This document shows, piece after piece, positions 1 to 10,123 of a stretch of DNA of 39,644 bases (position 1 is the stretch's first letter; each line of letters starts with the position of its first letter). The translations under genes were made by a program, and so were the position numbers. This stretch comes from Letharia columbiana (lineage: Eukaryota; Ascomycota; Lecanoromycetes; Lecanorales; Parmeliaceae), in contig NW_023501142.1 of NCBI RefSeq assembly GCF_014066305.1, positions 1 to 39,644 of the forward strand. The letters are read 5' to 3'. The notes beneath the pieces are model-generated. The model ran no database searches. It had not been told where the DNA came from and saw only the letters and a list, made by a program, of their open reading frames with translations.

Positions 1-159
1 CCAAGAATGCCAAAGATTTTCGAATGCACGCGTAAGTTTTTTCAAAAGAAATGGAGAAGAATGAAGAAGAACAGAGAAGAACAGAGAAATATAGAGAAGA
101 ATGAAGAAGAATAAAGAAGAATTAGTTACTTACTTATTATTGATATGTGCGTACGCGCA

Positions 160-184
160 TGTGTGTGTGTGTGTGTGTGTGTGT
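160..184. repeat. TG microsatellite
   Basis: About twelve consecutive TG dinucleotides lie next to the alternating purine-pyrimidine tract GTGCGTACGCGCATG. It is a simple sequence repeat with no gene attached. Confidence 0.9.
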
Positions 185-437
185 TGCAAATGCTCGGCGA
201 CACGCGTTGATTTATTGACGTATTTTAATACATTCAAAATACGTAGTTAAAATTCGTATTCAAGCTCAAAATACGGAATTATGCGGGATTTCTTGTATTT
301 TATTAAAAATAAGCCGGATCTGCGCGTAAGATTAAGATTTGCCCTCAGACGTGCTTCCTTCAGGTTCCGTAGTAAGCAGAAGGCGCTAACCCGAAGGGGC
401 TTAGCGATCTTGGCACGTTCTGAGGGACTGAGGCAAA

Positions 438-515
438 GAGCTGAGCCGTGTTCTTGACGATGGTGGCCTTGTTGCCGCTTGGTTTCTCCGCAGTGTTCTC
501 CGCATTCGCCTGCTG
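438..515 (-). repeat. Inverted copy of the 4678-4755 segment
   Basis: The reverse complement of this 78-bp segment matches 4678-4755 with five differences, all transitions. Read on the minus strand it encodes the same peptide context (QQANAENTAE followed by a KNTAQL motif) as the tail of the tandem-repeat frame at 3859-5130. Similarity weakens on both sides. The two copies therefore look like inverted paralogous fragments of one gene family separated by about 4.1 kb. Confidence 0.85.
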
Positions 516-1206
516 TATTGACTTCTCTTGCACTGGCTGAGTGCTTCTTCTTGACGATGTTCAGGATCTAACACGCGTTGAGAGGCTTCAAAACAGGGTG
601 ATGAAGAACGGGTAGGGGAGGAAGACGCGTCTTGGGAGGTAGCATCGCTTGGAAGGCACTACCGCTGGCTTGGGAGAAGTATGTAGGGGAGGACGTATCC
701 GTTCGGGCTCTTTTTGAGGGCCTTTCAACGCGTCAGTAGTAGGTAGCTGTTGGGCTCGCTTACGACCTCGATTGCCAGCAGTAGCGGATTCGTCGAGGGG
801 TGGCCTGGGGGCGTTAGTAAGGGGTTCAAAAGACGGGCGGAAGGGATACGTGCCTGAAGCGTTTAGTAACGTTTCCGCGAGGGGTATCGAGGACGATTGT
901 GTTTATATTGGTAAATTGATAGAATGGTGGAAGAATAATAAACAGGTGGAAGGATTATTATCCGATCCCGGACGCGTCTGGTGTGACTACCATGACTATC
1001 ATATTTGAATGTTCATTTAATCCATCAATAGTAGGCCAAACTTCATAATTTTTACAGCGTTAGAAAGCGCAAAGCGAGCTCTACAATTTGAGGAATTATG
1101 AAGTAATTGTATGTATCGTAAGCTGAGTACTTTAAAGTGTAAAACTTCTATATATAAATTTTTGATGAGGGAGGTGCGGGAGGGCTATCGGGCTGACTTA
1201 GCCGGT

Positions 1207-1396
1207 CTAACTAAAAAGCGTATAGGACCCGAATTGATGATTGGCTGCATATATAAATTCAAGGTTTCCAAGCTCAGCTCTATCTTATTCTATTATATAT
1301 ACTAATATAATAGAATAAGATAGAGCTAAGCTTAAAAACCTTAAATTTATATATATAGCTAATTATAAATTCGATAGATCTACGCTTTTTAATTAG
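1207..1396. repeat. Large palindrome at the edge of the AT-rich block
   Basis: Two arms of about 95 bp meet at about 1301/1302 with almost no loop. The inner 50 bp of each arm match except at a few sites (core AGCTCTATCTTATTCTATTA and its complement). Where the arms differ, the left arm keeps G or C and the right arm mostly has A or T, so mutation has been asymmetric across the centre. The outer parts (CTAACTAAAAAGCG at 1207 against CGCTTTTTAATTAG ending at 1396) still align, with more changes. Confidence 0.85.
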
Positions 1397-1463
1397 ATAT
1401 CGCGAATAAATAAATTAGCGTTCGTAACTATTAAAAATCTCGTCTCTTATTAAAAAAATAGAT

Positions 1464-1880
1464 ATATATTATTAATATATAGAATAACTTTTTTATTTTC
1501 TATTAAATTTTAGAGATTCTTTTTTAAATTATAGAACGAAATCTAAGCTTTTAGATAAAAAAAGAATTTCTAAATTTAATTTTATAGTTATTAAAGCGCA
1601 AGGAATTTAAATATCGCTTATTAAAGTTCGCTCGATAGTCGAAGAGTCTATCGAATAGCTCTAATTAGATATATATTATTTGATTTTAGAATAACTTTTT
1701 TATTTTCTATTAAAATTTTAATATTTTTTTTTTAAATTATAGAACGAAATATAGGCTTTTAGATAAAAAAAGAATTATTAAATTTAATCTTATAAATATT
1801 TAAAGATAACGAATTTAAATATCGTCTATTAAAAGTTCGCTTATTAAATTTACTCGATAGCTCTAATAAAAAAAAAATTA
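1464..1880. repeat. 207-bp tandem duplication in the AT-rich block
   Basis: The string AGAATAACTTTTTTATTTTC starts at 1481 and again at 1688. About 170 bp downstream of each copy can be aligned, including the shared landmark TTAAATTATAGAACGAAAT. The copies differ by scattered substitutions and short indels. This is a degenerate direct duplication with a period of about 207 bp. Confidence 0.75.
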
Positions 1881-2153
1881 TAAATTTAATTTATAGACCT
1901 TTACTCGTCTAATATATAATAAAAATAAAAATCTATTAAATTCTTAAGATTTTTAAAGAAAGTCTTAGCGATTATATAATAATCGAGATAACTTTTTAAT
2001 ATAGAATATATATTCTTAGTTTACTTCTAATTATATAATTCTTAAGAAAGAAAAATAAAATTTATAATTCTAATATACTTTAAAATTAAAAAATTAAGAA
2101 TTTTAATTAATATAATTTAGAAAACTATTAAAATATAATAAATATAGACTTAT

Positions 2154-2810
2154 AATATACGTATACTCTCTTTTAATATATATATACTTCTTTTTAATAT
2201 ATATATACCCCCCTTTAAATTCGATTAGCTTTCGCGTAGCCGCTAGTCGTATAGAGTATAAACCTCGTATATAGTCGAAGTAGGGCTATATAAGACGAAT
2301 AGCGAGATAGTCGATAGCGAGATAGTCGATAGCGAGATAGTCGATAGCGAGATAGTCGATAGCGAGATAGTCGATAGCGAGATAATCGATAGCGAGATAG
2401 TCGATAGCGAGGTAAACGTAATACGTTAGTCTATATATAGGGTAACGAGATTATATTTAATATCTTTTAGCTATAGAAAGGCTAGATAGTTTATAGATAG
2501 TAGATATTCGAGTACGATAGACGTATTTCTAATAGTAACGAGAGAGAGTAGTTAGTTAATTATCTATCGCTATAGAAGAATAATTCATTTAACGATTTAA
2601 AATCGTCTAATCTTTTAGACTTTATTAGAAGAGATCTAAGAAGACTTATCTTACTATTATTAAGAGTCTCGATAATATTTTCTAGAAAGCTATATACGAA
2701 GTTTATACTTTATACGACTAGCGGCCGCGCGAAAGCTAATCGAATTTAAAGAAGATATATATATATTAAAAGAGAGTATATATATATTAAAAGAGAATAT
2801 ACGTATATTA
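2154..2810. repeat. Inverted-repeat element, 116-bp arms
   Basis: Positions 2154-2269 and 2695-2810 are inverted copies of each other. Shared landmarks are AATATACGTATA at the outer ends, TTTAAATTCGATTAGCTTTC in the middle and CCGCTAGTCGTATA at the inner ends. Differences are mainly transitions. The 425-bp interior carries the 15-bp minisatellite at 2297-2411. The shape fits a foldback or MITE-like element mutated after insertion. No transposase and no clear target-site duplication were seen. Confidence 0.7.
2297..2411. repeat. 15-bp minisatellite, about 7.5 copies
   Basis: The unit GATAGTCGATAGCGA repeats head to tail with one G-to-A change in a late copy. It lies inside the loop of the 2154-2810 inverted repeat. 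The near-identity of the copies contrasts with the heavy divergence around it, suggesting expansion or homogenisation after the surrounding mutation. Confidence 0.9.
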
Positions 2811-3858
2811 CTTTTCTAAATATAATATAGATTAAATTTTAAAATTTTTAAAAGATTTAAATTATTCGCTATATTATAAAATAGAATAATAGTAAATATT
2901 ATAAAATACTCTTTATAGCTTTAAAATAGTTAAGAAAAAAAAATCTTAATCTTAAAACTTATTTAATAGTCGAGATAATTTTTTAACGTAATATTAAATT
3001 AATATTTTAATATTTTACTTACGTTTTTTTTAAATACTTTAATAATAAATACTTTAATATATAAAATATATATCTTATAATTTTTAGATTATAATTAATT
3101 ATGGTTATAAACCTATAGAAGAATAATTAATATTTCAATTTTTAATCTTAAGATATACTAGAACTATAGAACTTTTTTTCTTTTTTCTATTAAGTATTAT
3201 TATTAGAATTATAATAGAAAAGAAGTAAGTATATTCTTAAATTAATAAAAGTAGTTATAAGTATAAAGAAAGATATTTCTTTAAAAGATATAAGTTAAAT
3301 TATTAAAAGCTATCGAAGAAGAAAGTTAAAGAAATCGTTAAGTTATATTAAAAATATAATTAAAAACGTAATAATTATATAATTAGAGATATATTATATC
3401 TTATAATATTTAAATTAAAATCTTTTAAAAATCTTAGAATTAATTAATTATTATTATAAGTAAGAGTAATATAAATAATAGATTATAAAGAGTAATAATT
3501 ATAAAGATATTTAAGAAATTTTAATCTCTATTTTCTAGAAGAGAGGTGCTTACGAGAATATTTTTATTTTCTAATAATTAAGAATATAGAGGTAAGCTAG
3601 CGGTTAAACTATTTGTCGACGAAAAAATAGCAAATAAAGTAAAGTATATTAGATAGATTTAGTAATGTAATTTAAAAGAATAATTTAAAACGAAAAGGGT
3701 AATAATTTAATAGGCTAATCATATAGAGTAGTTATTAGCCTCGTCGATTACTTATAAATTAAATTACTATTTTATATTATAAAATAGTGATTTAATTGCA
3801 AAGTTGCCCTATACGGCGTTAGCGTAACTACTTATTTAAACATAGCAAAATTGAAATT

Positions 3859-4686
3859 GCGGAGACAGTTAGCAGCAGCAGTGACATAACAGCTCTACTC
3901 TCCACGGTCTCACACCGATCTACTCAGTCAGCTACTTAGCCAGTCACTCAGTCTGATATTCTGCAAGAGGAGGAATAATGCACTACGGAGAGAATTGCGG
4001 AGACAGTCAGCAGCAGCAGTGACACAACAGACCTGCTCTCCACGATCTCACACCAATCCACTCAGTCAGCTACTCAGCCAGTCACTCAGTCTGATATTCT
4101 GCAAGAGGAGGAATAATGCACTACGGAGAGAATTGCGGAGACAGTCAGCAGCAGCAGTGACATAACAGGCCTGCTCTCCACGATCTCACACCAATCCACT
4201 CAGTCAGCTACTCAGCCAGTCACTCAGCCAATTTCTCAACAAGAGGAGGAGCAATGCAGTACGGAGAATTTTGCGGAGATAGTCAGCAGCAGCAGTGACA
4301 CAACAGGCCTGCTCTCCACGATCTCACACCGATCCACTCAGTCAGCTACTCAGCCAGTCACTCAGCCAATTTCTCAACAAGAGGAGGAGCAATGCAGTAC
4401 GGAGAATTTTGCGGAGATAGTCAGCAGCAGCAGTGACACAACAGGCCTGCTCTCCACGATCTCACACCAATCCACTCAGTCAGCTACTCAGCCAGTCACT
4501 CAGCCAATTTCTCAACAAGAGCAGGAGCAATGCAGTACGGAGAATTTTGCGGAGATAGTCAGCAGCAGCAGTGACACAACAGGTCTACTCTCCACAGTCT
4601 CACATCAATCCACTCAGTTATCCACTCAGTCAGCCACTTAGCCAGAGCACTCAGTTGAGCAAGAGGAGGGACCACCGCAGCAGGCA
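3859..4686 (+). repeat. Six-copy 138-bp tandem repeat (46-codon period)
   Basis: The landmark GCGGAGAYAGTYAGCAGCAG starts at 3859, 3997, 4135, 4273, 4411 and 4549, exactly 138 bp apart. The first two copies share one subtype of the distal half (CTGATATTCTGCAAGAGG) and the next ones another (CCAATTTCTCAACAAGAGG); the last copy fades near 4686. The period is a multiple of three. In the frame of 3859 a unit reads as Ser/Thr/Gln-rich peptide (SSSSDTTGLLSTISH, STQSATQPVTQP) followed by a Glu-rich part. Confidence 0.95.
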
Positions 4687-4755
4687 AATGCGGAGAACAC
4701 TGCGGAGAGACCAAGCGACAATAAGGCCACCATCATCAAGAACACGGCTCAGCTC
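4678..4755 (+). repeat. Right partner of the 438-515 inverted copy
   Basis: This 78-bp segment follows the tandem-repeat array and encodes QQANAENTAE and KNTAQL in the frame of the array. Its reverse complement matches 438-515 with five transitions. Confidence 0.85.
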
Positions 4756-5130
4756 TCCAAAATCCCACGACATATGCTCTCCACGATCCCACGTCAAATC
4801 ACCACTCAGCAGGCGGAGAACGACACTACAATTTGGCCTACTATATCCGCGTGCCTAGGCAATATCATATTGTAGTACATCACTGCAATGAGCACACAAG
4901 AGAAGGATCTACTGCGTCGATTATAGCCAATTGGACCTCTGCAGACAGGGTCACCTATCGGACTAAAACCGTCCGATGTCTTGTTTCGACAGCTATTTCA
5001 TTATTCGAAAGTTTTCATTCCAGCAGGAGATTTCGTGGGATGCACACCACTAATTAGCCCGGTGTTTCCATTTCTTTCCCGCATTCGAAAAACCATGCAT
5101 GCATACTTCTTGCCATGAGGATATGGCATT

Positions 5131-5640
5131 TCTCTGTTTTTTGTGGGCAATTGTCATGAGATGCCTGCGGGCACATAGATTAATCAACATCTTTTACATC
5201 ACACGCATATATGAGTTAAACCACAATGATTCCTTAATATCGATCTGCTCGTACTTCACTGGGGGGATGTATTTATAACGTGATATAGTGGCGATCACAG
5301 CCCAATAGCCTAGCAATATGACTATAAAGGTCGTCACAACGAGGGCCCCATCATTGGAGGAGTTCATGAGGTATATATATGGTGAAAGAAGAAGAATAAG
5401 TGAAATTCAAAGAGATTTATGACTCTTCGATAAAGGTTTCGCCGAAGTTCGTGATATTGCCTAATCGAGTTAGCGGTAGAAGGGTAGGGCTATTCCCGCT
5501 TTGAATCATTCTTTTGAAATTCGTTGCTAAACCTGTCTATTGTTGTATTTTACTTCACATTTGCCTCTGGCCTAGTTCTAGAGCTGAGCTCTGTACCATC
5601 TATTCCGGCCAAGTCGATAGTTGACCCTTCACCTCACAAG
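5131..5640. other. Intergenic, upstream of the CCCH/RRM gene
   Basis: About 500 bp of ordinary composition. It presumably holds the promoter and 5' UTR of the RNA-binding protein gene that starts at 5641. A short frame runs in from 5524 in phase with that start, but its residues look unlike the conserved N terminus of the family, so I place the start at the ATG at 5641. No other feature was seen. Confidence 0.6.
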
Positions 5641-8272
5641 ATGCTGATCGAAGAAGAAGATGCCGCAGAGTTGAAAACATGGGTGGTGAAGAGACTCGAG
5701 AACATGTATGTGAGGATCCATTGCTGAGAAGGTTTCCTTCCAAACTTCTAGATAATTCCTCATGATCTCGAGTCTTGCTGACTGCCGCACTTTTGAAGCT
5801 CCGACGCAGATTCCGACGTCCTGGCAGATTACGTTATAGCTTTGATGCGCGCAGACACCCCAGAGTCAGAGCTAAGGACGACCGCAGTCGATTGCCTGGA
5901 AGATTTCCTGAAAGACAGTATGTAGGAAATCCCAAGAGATGCAGTACATGCTAGCGTGAGCTTCAGGCTGACCGTGGCCCTGTGTTATAACCTAGACACT
6001 GCCACATTCGTCGACGAGATATTCAAGGCAATCCATACCAAATCCTACTCTCCCAGGAATTTGATTCCTCAGAGCGCTTCGTCCACCAGTCCAACTTTCG
6101 CAGCTCCCTCAGGACCTGCTGGCGCATACGGCTCACTTGGCGTTGGGCGAGGGTTGCACGGGGGATATCAAGAGTCTAGGAAGCGCTCGTACAATGACAG
6201 ACAAGAAGAGGGTTCTGGGCTTGACTCGCATTATTCGCGAGGTGAGCGCCAAATAAAGCAGATGCGGAGAGGAGGCAGGGGTGGTAGAGCAGATGCATTC
6301 GTGCCTAGAAATGGAAGAGGAGGCTTTCAAGAATCCATGTATCCTCAAGCACGAGCCTCACCGGTAGCACTGGGCTTTCAAAATATGCCAATGCCGCCGC
6401 CTTTCGATCCCAATGATCCGCTTGCGACAATAATGGCCATGCAAGCTATGGGATTACCGCCGCTTCCTGGCATGCCACCGCTTCCTCAAGCAGGCTCACC
6501 GAACGTTTTACCCCAATTCGGAGGGCAAAGCCTATCACCTTCACATGGGCCCCGGAGAAACACTCATAGGGAGCGATGTAGGGATTACGATGAGAAATTC
6601 TTTTGCGAAAGGGGGGACGCTTGTCCCTACGAGCACGGCACAGATCGACTGGTCGCATCTGGTCAAGACGGTAGGTTTCCCATCTATGTGAAGTGGGTGG
6701 AGCTAATGTTGTCCAGAATACGACCCGAAGAATTCGACCATTATGAACCCGCAGGCTACCTCCCCTACGTCGAATGGACACGGTGGATCACAGGAGCACC
6801 GAGGAAATGGGTATACTCAAGGAAGAGGAAGAGGAGACCGGGGGGGATTCTTGCAGCGGCGCAACAACCACCGGGCCGACTTTTCTCAAGCGGGTCCCAA
6901 CCACGACCGGTCCATAACCACTATTGTTGTCGAACAGATTCCAGAGGAGAAATTCGACGACCGATCTGTCCGAGACTTCTTTTCCGAGTTTGGCAACATT
7001 GAGCAAGTCACAATGCAGCCATATAAACGCCTTGCTTTAGTCAAGTACGACGATTACATGGCTGCCAGGAGAGCCTATGAAAGCCCGAAAGTTATATTCG
7101 AAAATAGATTTGTTAAGGTCTACTGGTATAAGCCCGGTGGACTACCTACTCCACCAGCGACTGCCAAAGGAACCGTAAAGTCGCCTCCCATGTCCAAGGA
7201 CGAAGGACCACCCTTTGACAGAGAGAAGTTCGAGCGAGACGCGGTGGCAGCTCAGAAGAAGCTGGAGGAGAAGAAAGTCCAGATGAAAGACGTGGAAGCA
7301 AAGAGGCATGCGCTAGAGAAGCAGAAAGAAGAGTTGACCCAGAAGCAAGCCGAAGAGAAGCGGAGGCTGCTCGAAAAGTTGGCGGCAAAGGTTGTGGCGC
7401 CTAACGGCGATACATCAATGACTGACGCTACAAATGGAAGCCATGGGGCGGACGACAACAAAGTGAGCGCGCACACGAAGGCGTTACGGGAGAAAGTCGC
7501 AGAACTGGAGGCAGAGGCTAAGAGCCTGGGCCTGGATTCAGCGCTAAGCGATACGCCTTACCAATATAGAGGACGAGGAAGAGGCAGGGGTCGGGGTTCC
7601 TATCGCGGTACGTATTTTCCGAGTCCATGTTGAGTCTTGAGACACGTCTTGGAGCGTCTACTCTGTAGACATGTTCCAAGGCTCGATAGACAATCTCGAA
7701 CAGGCAATACTGACTCTGAATCTACTAGGTTGGGAAGGGTTTGCTTCGGGCTCGGAATCATTCAGGGGAAACCCTCGTGGCAGAAGCGCTTTTGTGGGCA
7801 GAGGCGGTGGGAAATACAACTTGGATAATCGAACGAAAAAAGTGGCGGTCACGGGCGACCTCAGTGGAGAGAAAGACGAGGCTCTGAGGCAGTATTTGCT
7901 GGTAGGTCTTCGACTTTGGACTCTTTGGCTGACACTTTGGAGACTGATGTTGTGGAAATGCAGGGAGTGGGCGAGTTCGAGGCCATCGAAGGTCATCCGG
8001 ATCGCCCTGATACCCAAGTCGTTACTTTCAAAGACCGACCCACGGCAGAGACCTTTATGTACGGCGTTCATGATATTCCATTGGTCGGAAAACTGGATTT
8101 CGCGTGGTTTAATGCTCCAGGTGTGTCTGGCCAACCGACACCGAAACAGGCGGAGACCGATGGCGACACAGGAATGGGTGGCACAAGGGCGGATGATCAT
8201 CACGCTGACAAGGGAACTGTGTTGGCCAACACCGAAGTCGACTATGACGTAGCGGAAGACGAGGTGTGGTAA
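5641..8272 (+). CDS. CCCH zinc-finger/RRM RNA-binding protein (RBM26/27, Rmn1-like)
   Basis: Joined exons: 5641-5705, 5799-5917, 5996-6670, 6717-7607, 7729-7901, 7964-8272; phases agree and give 743 residues. The N terminus (MLIEEEDAAELKTWVV, then SDADSDVLADYV and FVDEIFKAI) is the PWI-like domain of RBM26/RBM27 proteins. A CX8CX5CX3H zinc finger lies near residues 256-275 (C-RDYDEKFF-C-ERGDA-C-PYE-H). One RRM spans about 354-425. A charged coiled coil follows (about 450-530), then an RGRGRGRGS tract. The last two exons hold an RRM-like end (DTQVVTFKDRPTAETFM). Known for the family: human RBM26/27 work in the PAXT exosome-targeting connection and fission yeast Rmn1 in MTREC, so a nuclear RNA-surveillance role is inferred. 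The start at 5641 matches the conserved beginning. All introns are GT-AG (46-121 nt). No lesions were seen. Confidence 0.88.
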
Positions 8273-8862
8273 ATCATGCTGCTGACTGTTTGCCTGCATA
8301 CAACCCTTTCAATAGATTCTGAGCAACACTGCCAATCTTTTCCATTGCCAATATTTTCCATTGCCAACCTTTTCCTTTCGTGCTTGCAGTGATTGATTTT
8401 AATTCAACGTCCTATCGCCAGCAATCGAATTTCGATGCTATCTACAGTCTATCGTCGATTGGAATGGGTGGGTTTCCCACTTCGCTTGAGGCCTGAAAAT
8501 AAATCATCTCGCTAGCGTTTTCTGAGTACTTTGGTCGTCATTAATCCTCATGGCAGAGGACAGAGCTCCAAAGCCCGACCGGTCCTGAGAATGCCGAAAG
8601 CTCAAGCGCTCAACAACCTCTAGCTTGCGACCACACAATACGAACAGTCTGCGTTCAGATTACCTCTGTGAGCGGCGCCAGATTGAAGGATTTAGACTTT
8701 TGCTTTTTAACAGGCCGCTTTCATCCTTTTGCCATGAATCACGAAAAGGCCAGAAAGGATCAGAAAGGGCACTTCTTTGGGTGGTGCCAGGCTCTACGTA
8801 CGCTCATTTTGTCGGTGCTTCGCTCGACTATCCCGTTGTTGGTCTTTTTGATACAAGTAACA
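8273..8862. other. Convergent 3' intergenic region
   Basis: It separates the stop codons of the plus-strand RNA-binding gene and the minus-strand dehydrogenase, so it should contain both 3' ends. Positions 8330-8376 hold three copies of a 16-bp unit around TTGCCAATATTTTCCA. Open frames at 8625-9104 on the plus strand are antisense to the dehydrogenase 3' end and show no family features. Confidence 0.6.
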
Positions 8863-10123
8863 TCAGAACTTTTCTTGAGCAGGTCTCAAATCCAATTCAT
8901 GTGTCCACAGGTCTGGTTCCTGGTTCGCTAGCCATAGATACGTTTTACTTTGTTCGACGGTCAGTACGTATCCACAATGTTCTCAGATCAAAGTCGGCTC
9001 ACCCCACGCTTTCAGCCTTCATGACTTTGCCCTGGTGCTGTGCTTCCCCATCTTCGTCCTTGATCCCGCTTGGTAAGTTGTCGGAATTAGCAGGATTTCT
9101 CTAGGTGGAAGTTGATTCAAAGACAGGGCCTTATCCTCTACACTTCTCCCGCCCCAGAATACAGGATGCGATGACTTGGCGATGTACTTACCCGTTTGCT
9201 ATTGTATGTACGACATGTATGCCACCTAGATATTTCAGAGTCAACATTTTCTGTCCAATTCTATGGTTGAACAACAAGACGTATCTGTTGGATAGAAGAC
9301 TCCAAGTATGTCTTGCGACTCTGTGCACGGTACACAATGCGAAAGATCCAATACAAAAGCGCACTTACTCGGCGAGTACTCTTTCGCTAAGGCTTGGGCC
9401 AGCGACCGTGCCCCTGACCGCGAAGCTCCATATGCCGCAAAGTTCGCATTCGTTCTCATGGCCCCGAGGGTCCCAGTAAAGATCAGTGTGCCTTTCTTTC
9501 CACCACCGTCTGCCAGAAGTGTCTGTCCGTGTTGGTCGAAGAGCATCCTCACTACCTCCTTTGAAAATGCCATTGCACCTCCAACATACGTGTTGAGCGA
9601 TTCGGTGAAATCGGAATGAGATTCTTCAAGAAAAGGTTTCTATCGTTTGCATGTCAGGTGAAGTAAGAATCAAAAACGTCAGAGCAGTGTGTTACCTTGG
9701 AGGCATGTTTGACATGAAAAACAGCCACCTTGAGCTTCAAGCCCTTGAAGGAGCTATGGGAGCGGATGTCGGAGAAAGCTTTGGAGAGCTTCTCGGGCGA
9801 GGTGTCGGTGGGAAAGGCTTCTACTGGGTTGGGAGTGGACGAGCGGATTCCTTTCGCTACCGCATTCAGATTATCCGAATTTCGAGCCAGAACAGCGACG
9901 GCAAGATTTCCATGAGATGGATGTGCGAGTATTCTACATATGCCTGCGCCGCTGGTAGGTCCCTGTGTAGAAAGGCTGTCAATGCCTCTATGGGGATGGC
10001 GAGGCTACTGTGGGAACTGACCGCTCCAATGAGTATTGCCAGACCCTAATAGAAGCAAACATTAGTATATTGATGTTCTTGTATAGACATTTTTAAATTT
10101 TTGGGACATACGGAGGGAGGCAT
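8863..10123 (-). CDS. Short-chain dehydrogenase/reductase, atypical active site
   Basis: Seven exons on the minus strand: 10123-10112, 10045-10022, 9962-9696, 9639-9369, 9225-9192, 9068-9003, 8947-8863. All introns are GT-AG, phases agree, product 252 residues. The Rossmann nucleotide-binding glycine motif GAGPTSGAG is at residues 11-19, split by an intron. LAVAVLARN ends the second beta strand. The substrate region has TLIFTGTLGA, then FAAYGASRSGARSLAQALAKE. The usual catalytic YxxxK is YGASR here (Tyr171, Arg175), and the Ser position looks like Thr. The end is VHTIANGG...ELDLRPAQEKF. The length is normal for a classical SDR, but the missing lysine makes catalysis uncertain. Substrate unknown. 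The first exon encodes only four residues. The neighbouring monooxygenase lies on the same strand, but since that gene is dead a shared pathway cannot be argued. Confidence 0.85.

Larger units (their letters stand above)
1..1206. other. GC-normal left edge without a convincing gene
   Basis: Composition is ordinary here, unlike the AT-rich block that follows. Positions 45-121 are a purine-rich GAA/GAAGAAT-type repeat. Positions 160-184 are a TG microsatellite. Positions 438-515 are an inverted copy of sequence at 4678-4755 (separate entry). An open frame at 772-1008 has no recognisable motif and I do not call it a gene. CA and TG dinucleotides are present at normal frequency, so this stretch has largely escaped the mutation seen from about 1.3 kb onward. 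Confidence 0.7.
1290..3850. other. AT-rich, RIP-like mutated repeat block
   Basis: This is long AT-rich sequence in which CA and TG dinucleotides are very rare, while TA is abundant and remaining C is mostly in CG, CT or CC. That is the known footprint of repeat-induced point mutation in Pezizomycotina (CpA to TpA on both strands). No open frame of useful length survives on either strand. The ancestor was probably transposon DNA, but no domain can be recognised. Confidence 0.85.
3859..5130 (+). pseudogene. Decayed repeat-protein gene (unknown family)
   Basis: One frame (that of 3859) stays readable from the first 138-bp unit to about 5130, giving 46-residue Ser/Thr/Gln/Glu-rich repeats, then a non-repetitive tail with segments such as MSTQEKDLLRR and FIPAGDFVGCTPLISPVF. 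It is interrupted by TAG or TAA codons where sister repeat copies have CAG or CAA (ACT-TAG-CCA in copy 1, GAA-TAA-TGC in copies 1 and 2, a TAG near 4640), by TAG codons near 4873 and 4924, and by a TGA near 5116. Stops of this kind are what CpA-to-TpA mutation makes. A second frame is also largely open but gains one TAG per unit in copies 4-6, so the choice of frame is an inference. No start codon or upstream exon can be placed because the 5' side runs into the AT-rich block. I do not recognise the family. Confidence 0.5.

Noticed and set aside
772..1008. 78-codon open frame on the plus strand
   Set aside because: No recognisable motif and a non-ATG start; it lies among repeat fragments.
4571..4858. 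Open frame in the second reading frame of the 138-bp repeat region
   Set aside because: It is open only in the last repeat and tail; in copies 4-6 this frame has a TAG per unit. The 3859 frame extends further, although the choice is not certain.
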